DNA of 7,313 nt, taken from NCBI GenBank assembly GCA_947259435.1, contig CAMYMP010000708.1, forward strand, positions 2,257 to 9,569, given 5' to 3'. The position numbers and the translations under genes are program-made. The notes below the pieces were generated by a model. That model worked only from the letters and a program-made list of their open reading frames with translations. It ran no database searches and was not told the origin of the DNA. Source of the DNA: an uncultured Woeseiaceae bacterium. GTDB taxonomy: Bacteria; Pseudomonadota; Gammaproteobacteria; Woeseiales; Woeseiaceae. Shown here in pieces: positions 5,963-7,313 of the stretch (the stretch's first letter is position 1; every line of letters starts with the position of its first letter).

Positions 5963-7195
5963 ATGGAACTTGACGATCTATCCCAATCCGGAATTCGGCG
6001 CATTGCTGATTTTTCGCCGTACCTGGATCAACTGGCCGGCCTCGCGCAGGAGATGGGTCTGCGTCAGCGAAGCAATCTCGTCCACCTGGAACAATGTCTG
6101 CACCAGCACTGGTCCCTCGGTCAGAATAATATTTTGAGTTGGGCCCCGCTCGATGGCGGGCTGTTGGTTCTGGTCGTTCCCCACTACGCTATCGCCGAGT
6201 ACACGTCGCCGCAATCCGATAGCAATGCATCCAGGGTGTCAGCAAGATTTATCACCGAATTGATATCCGGCGAGCGGCAGCTGTCTTTGTCGCAAATGCA
6301 GAAAGTTGCGCGTTTACTCGAGGTCGAGCCGAAGGTCCTCAATTTGCGTCAGCCGCTGACGGGGCACCCCGTCGAAACACAGATAATCGAAAAGATGATT
6401 CGCCGCTACGGTATCAACTACGTAGCCAGCCGCGCCGTTACGCTGTTCGACATCGTGGGATTCAGTCTGTTGACCCCATTTGAGCAAATGACCCAGCTCA
6501 ACAGCCTGTCCTACTCACTGAATTCGGCGCACGCAAAGATGCTCGAACAGGATGTCAGCATCAACTTTGCCCGCTCCTCGAGTGGCGACGGATTTTATGT
6601 CTGGAATCGAGACGATGGTTTGGAAGCCAACGTCAATCTTTATCACTTCATGCATATTGTTCTTGCGGACAACGCAATTGCCCGCAGCAAATCGGCCTCG
6701 AAGGCCGTGCCGAGACTTCGCGCCTGTTTTCACGTCGGCGCGTGCTACGAGTTCCACCAAGCCGAAGGCCTCAATCCAACGATGCACGATTTTATTGTCG
6801 GTGATGTAACCATAGAACTCGCGCGTATGATCGACGCAGCTCTGCCGGGTCAGATACTCGTCGGTGATTTTCTTGCAGACATCGTGGATGAATACGTCGA
6901 TCCGGCGCAAACACAGGCAAATCTGGACGCCGTAACATTTCTGCAACGTGCGCAAGGCAATCTCGCCAAGCTGAGTGGGATGGAGTTCTCCGGCGAGCGT
7001 GTCACGGCGATCAAGTGCTATCTAACCGGCGAAAACATGGGCGGAGGGCAGTTCAATATTCGGCGCTTGCACATCACAGACAAACACGGTTTGTCACGCG
7101 TCGCATATAACGCCAAGGTCAACATCTACAGGGAAACGGCGCAGCCGATTCTGCTTGGAATCGAAGACAGAAAGCTCGCGTTGGCCATCAGCTGA
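5963..7195 (+). CDS. Soluble divergent class III nucleotide cyclase-like protein
   Basis: This 410-residue protein (from the ATG) has no membrane helix or signal peptide. Its second half resembles the class III adenylate/guanylate cyclase domain: LFDIVGFS (about 161-168) with the first metal aspartate, SSSGDGFYVW (about 205-214) with the second, and a GD...ELARM...PGQILVGD segment (about 280-302). The two metal aspartates and the transition-state arginine appear kept. The asparagine of the usual VNxAxR motif is not: the aligned residue is Ile or Thr. Cyclase activity is therefore uncertain. Residues about 93-128 (ITELISGERQLSLSQMQKVARLLEVEP) resemble the second half of an XRE/HigA-type helix-turn-helix; the rest of the N-terminus is unrecognised. 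Start choice is open: a TTG at 5951 has GGAAG five bases upstream and adds four residues, and a TTG at 5858 would add 35 residues including a CxxC pair (CANC) but would read through the leader hairpins. It is divergent from the dehydratase and convergent with the tRNA. Confidence 0.8.
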   Translation: MELDDLSQSGIRRIADFSPYLDQLAGLAQEMGLRQRSNLVHLEQCLHQHWSLGQNNILSWAPLDGGLLVLVVPHYAIAEYTSPQSDSNASRVSARFITELISGERQLSLSQMQKVARLLEVEPKVLNLRQPLTGHPVETQIIEKMIRRYGINYVASRAVTLFDIVGFSLLTPFEQMTQLNSLSYSLNSAHAKMLEQDVSINFARSSSGDGFYVWNRDDGLEANVNLYHFMHIVLADNAIARSKSASKAVPRLRACFHVGACYEFHQAEGLNPTMHDFIVGDVTIELARMIDAALPGQILVGDFLADIVDEYVDPAQTQANLDAVTFLQRAQGNLAKLSGMEFSGERVTAIKCYLTGENMGGGQFNIRRLHITDKHGLSRVAYNAKVNIYRETAQPILLGIEDRKLALAIS

Positions 7196-7196
7196 T

Positions 7197-7273
7197 TGGT
7201 CGGGGCGGGGAGATTCGAACTCCCGACCCCCACAACCCCATTGTGGTGCGCTACCAGGCTGCGCTACGCCCCG
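7197..7273 (-). tRNA. tRNA-Pro (anticodon GGG)
   Basis: The 77-base cloverleaf is complete. The 7-bp acceptor stem (CGGGGCG with CGCCCCG) is fully Watson-Crick; the D stem is GCGC/GCGC; the anticodon stem CCACA/TGTGG carries loop ATGGGGT with anticodon GGG and G37; the variable loop is GGGTC; the T arm is GGGAG-TTCGAAT-CTCCC. C1-G72 and discriminator A73 are the known bacterial tRNA-Pro identity pattern. CCA is encoded (7199-7197). It should read CCC and CCU proline codons. Its 3' end faces the cyclase-like gene, whose stop codon is one base away, so any terminator must lie within that gene's 3' coding sequence. Confidence 0.97.
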
Positions 7274-7290
7274 ACCGAATTCAGACAAAC

Positions 7291-7309
7291 GCTGACGGCG
7301 GCAATGATA
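7291..7309 (-). promoter_or_regulatory. Candidate -10 box and GC-rich discriminator of tRNA-Pro
   Basis: TATCAT (7309-7304) matches the -10 consensus at five of six bases on the minus strand and is followed by GCCGCCGTC, a GC-rich discriminator typical of stringently controlled stable-RNA promoters. Transcription would start near 7297, leaving a 5' leader of about 24 bases for RNase P to remove. The -35 box would lie beyond the window. Confidence 0.4.
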
Positions 7310-7313
7310 CTTG

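Noticed and set aside
7094..7288. A 64-codon minus-strand frame with a VAQPGSAP...REFESPRP pattern
   Set aside because: This pattern is the familiar false protein read through a tRNA gene; the tRNA-Pro explains it.
1..7313. CRISPR array, insertion sequence, toxin-antitoxin pair or phage defence system
   Set aside because: I saw no regularly spaced repeats, transposase or nuclease motifs. The HigA-like segment is within the larger cyclase-like protein and has no toxin partner beside it.

Overview
The window looks like a chromosomal segment of a fairly GC-rich proteobacterium, most likely a gammaproteobacterium. This rests on the gene set (short-type dihydroxy-acid dehydratase, D-2-hydroxyglutarate dehydrogenase, a single-domain threonine dehydratase, a transmembrane Ser/Thr kinase, a class III cyclase-type protein) and on a tRNA-Pro(GGG) with an encoded CCA. 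The lineage call is an inference; no rRNA or other firm marker is present.

Layout. Four genes lie on the minus strand, read right to left: a PLP-dependent threonine/serine dehydratase (5732-4746); an FAD-linked D-2-hydroxyglutarate dehydrogenase-like enzyme (4756-3368) that overlaps it by 11 bases; a 789-residue Ser/Thr protein kinase with one membrane helix and a Calx-beta-like extracytoplasmic part (3267-898); and the N-terminal 261 codons of ilvD (784-1), which runs out of the window. A 230-base divergent intergenic region (5733-5962) separates these from one plus-strand gene encoding a soluble, divergent class III nucleotide cyclase-like protein (5963-7195). A tRNA-Pro(GGG) gene on the minus strand (7273-7197) ends one base from the cyclase stop codon.

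How the genes may work together. Threonine dehydratase makes 2-oxobutyrate, the isoleucine precursor, and IlvD catalyses the third common step of isoleucine/valine synthesis, so the minus-strand metabolic genes touch branched-chain amino acid supply. The FAD enzyme oxidises D-2-hydroxy acids and is translationally coupled to the dehydratase. The kinase sits between them but has its own candidate promoter, and nothing in the sequence links it to amino acid metabolism. Kinase and cyclase-like protein are both signalling-type proteins of unusual or degenerate architecture.

The least explained DNA is the 5733-5962 intergenic region. It holds a direct repeat spaced 41 bp, mirrored TACATAA boxes, a tiny ORF overlapping the dehydratase start, and a cyclase leader with two strong hairpins and a competing alternative pairing. 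No CRISPR array, insertion sequence or phage gene is visible, and there is no stretch over 300 bases without a gene.
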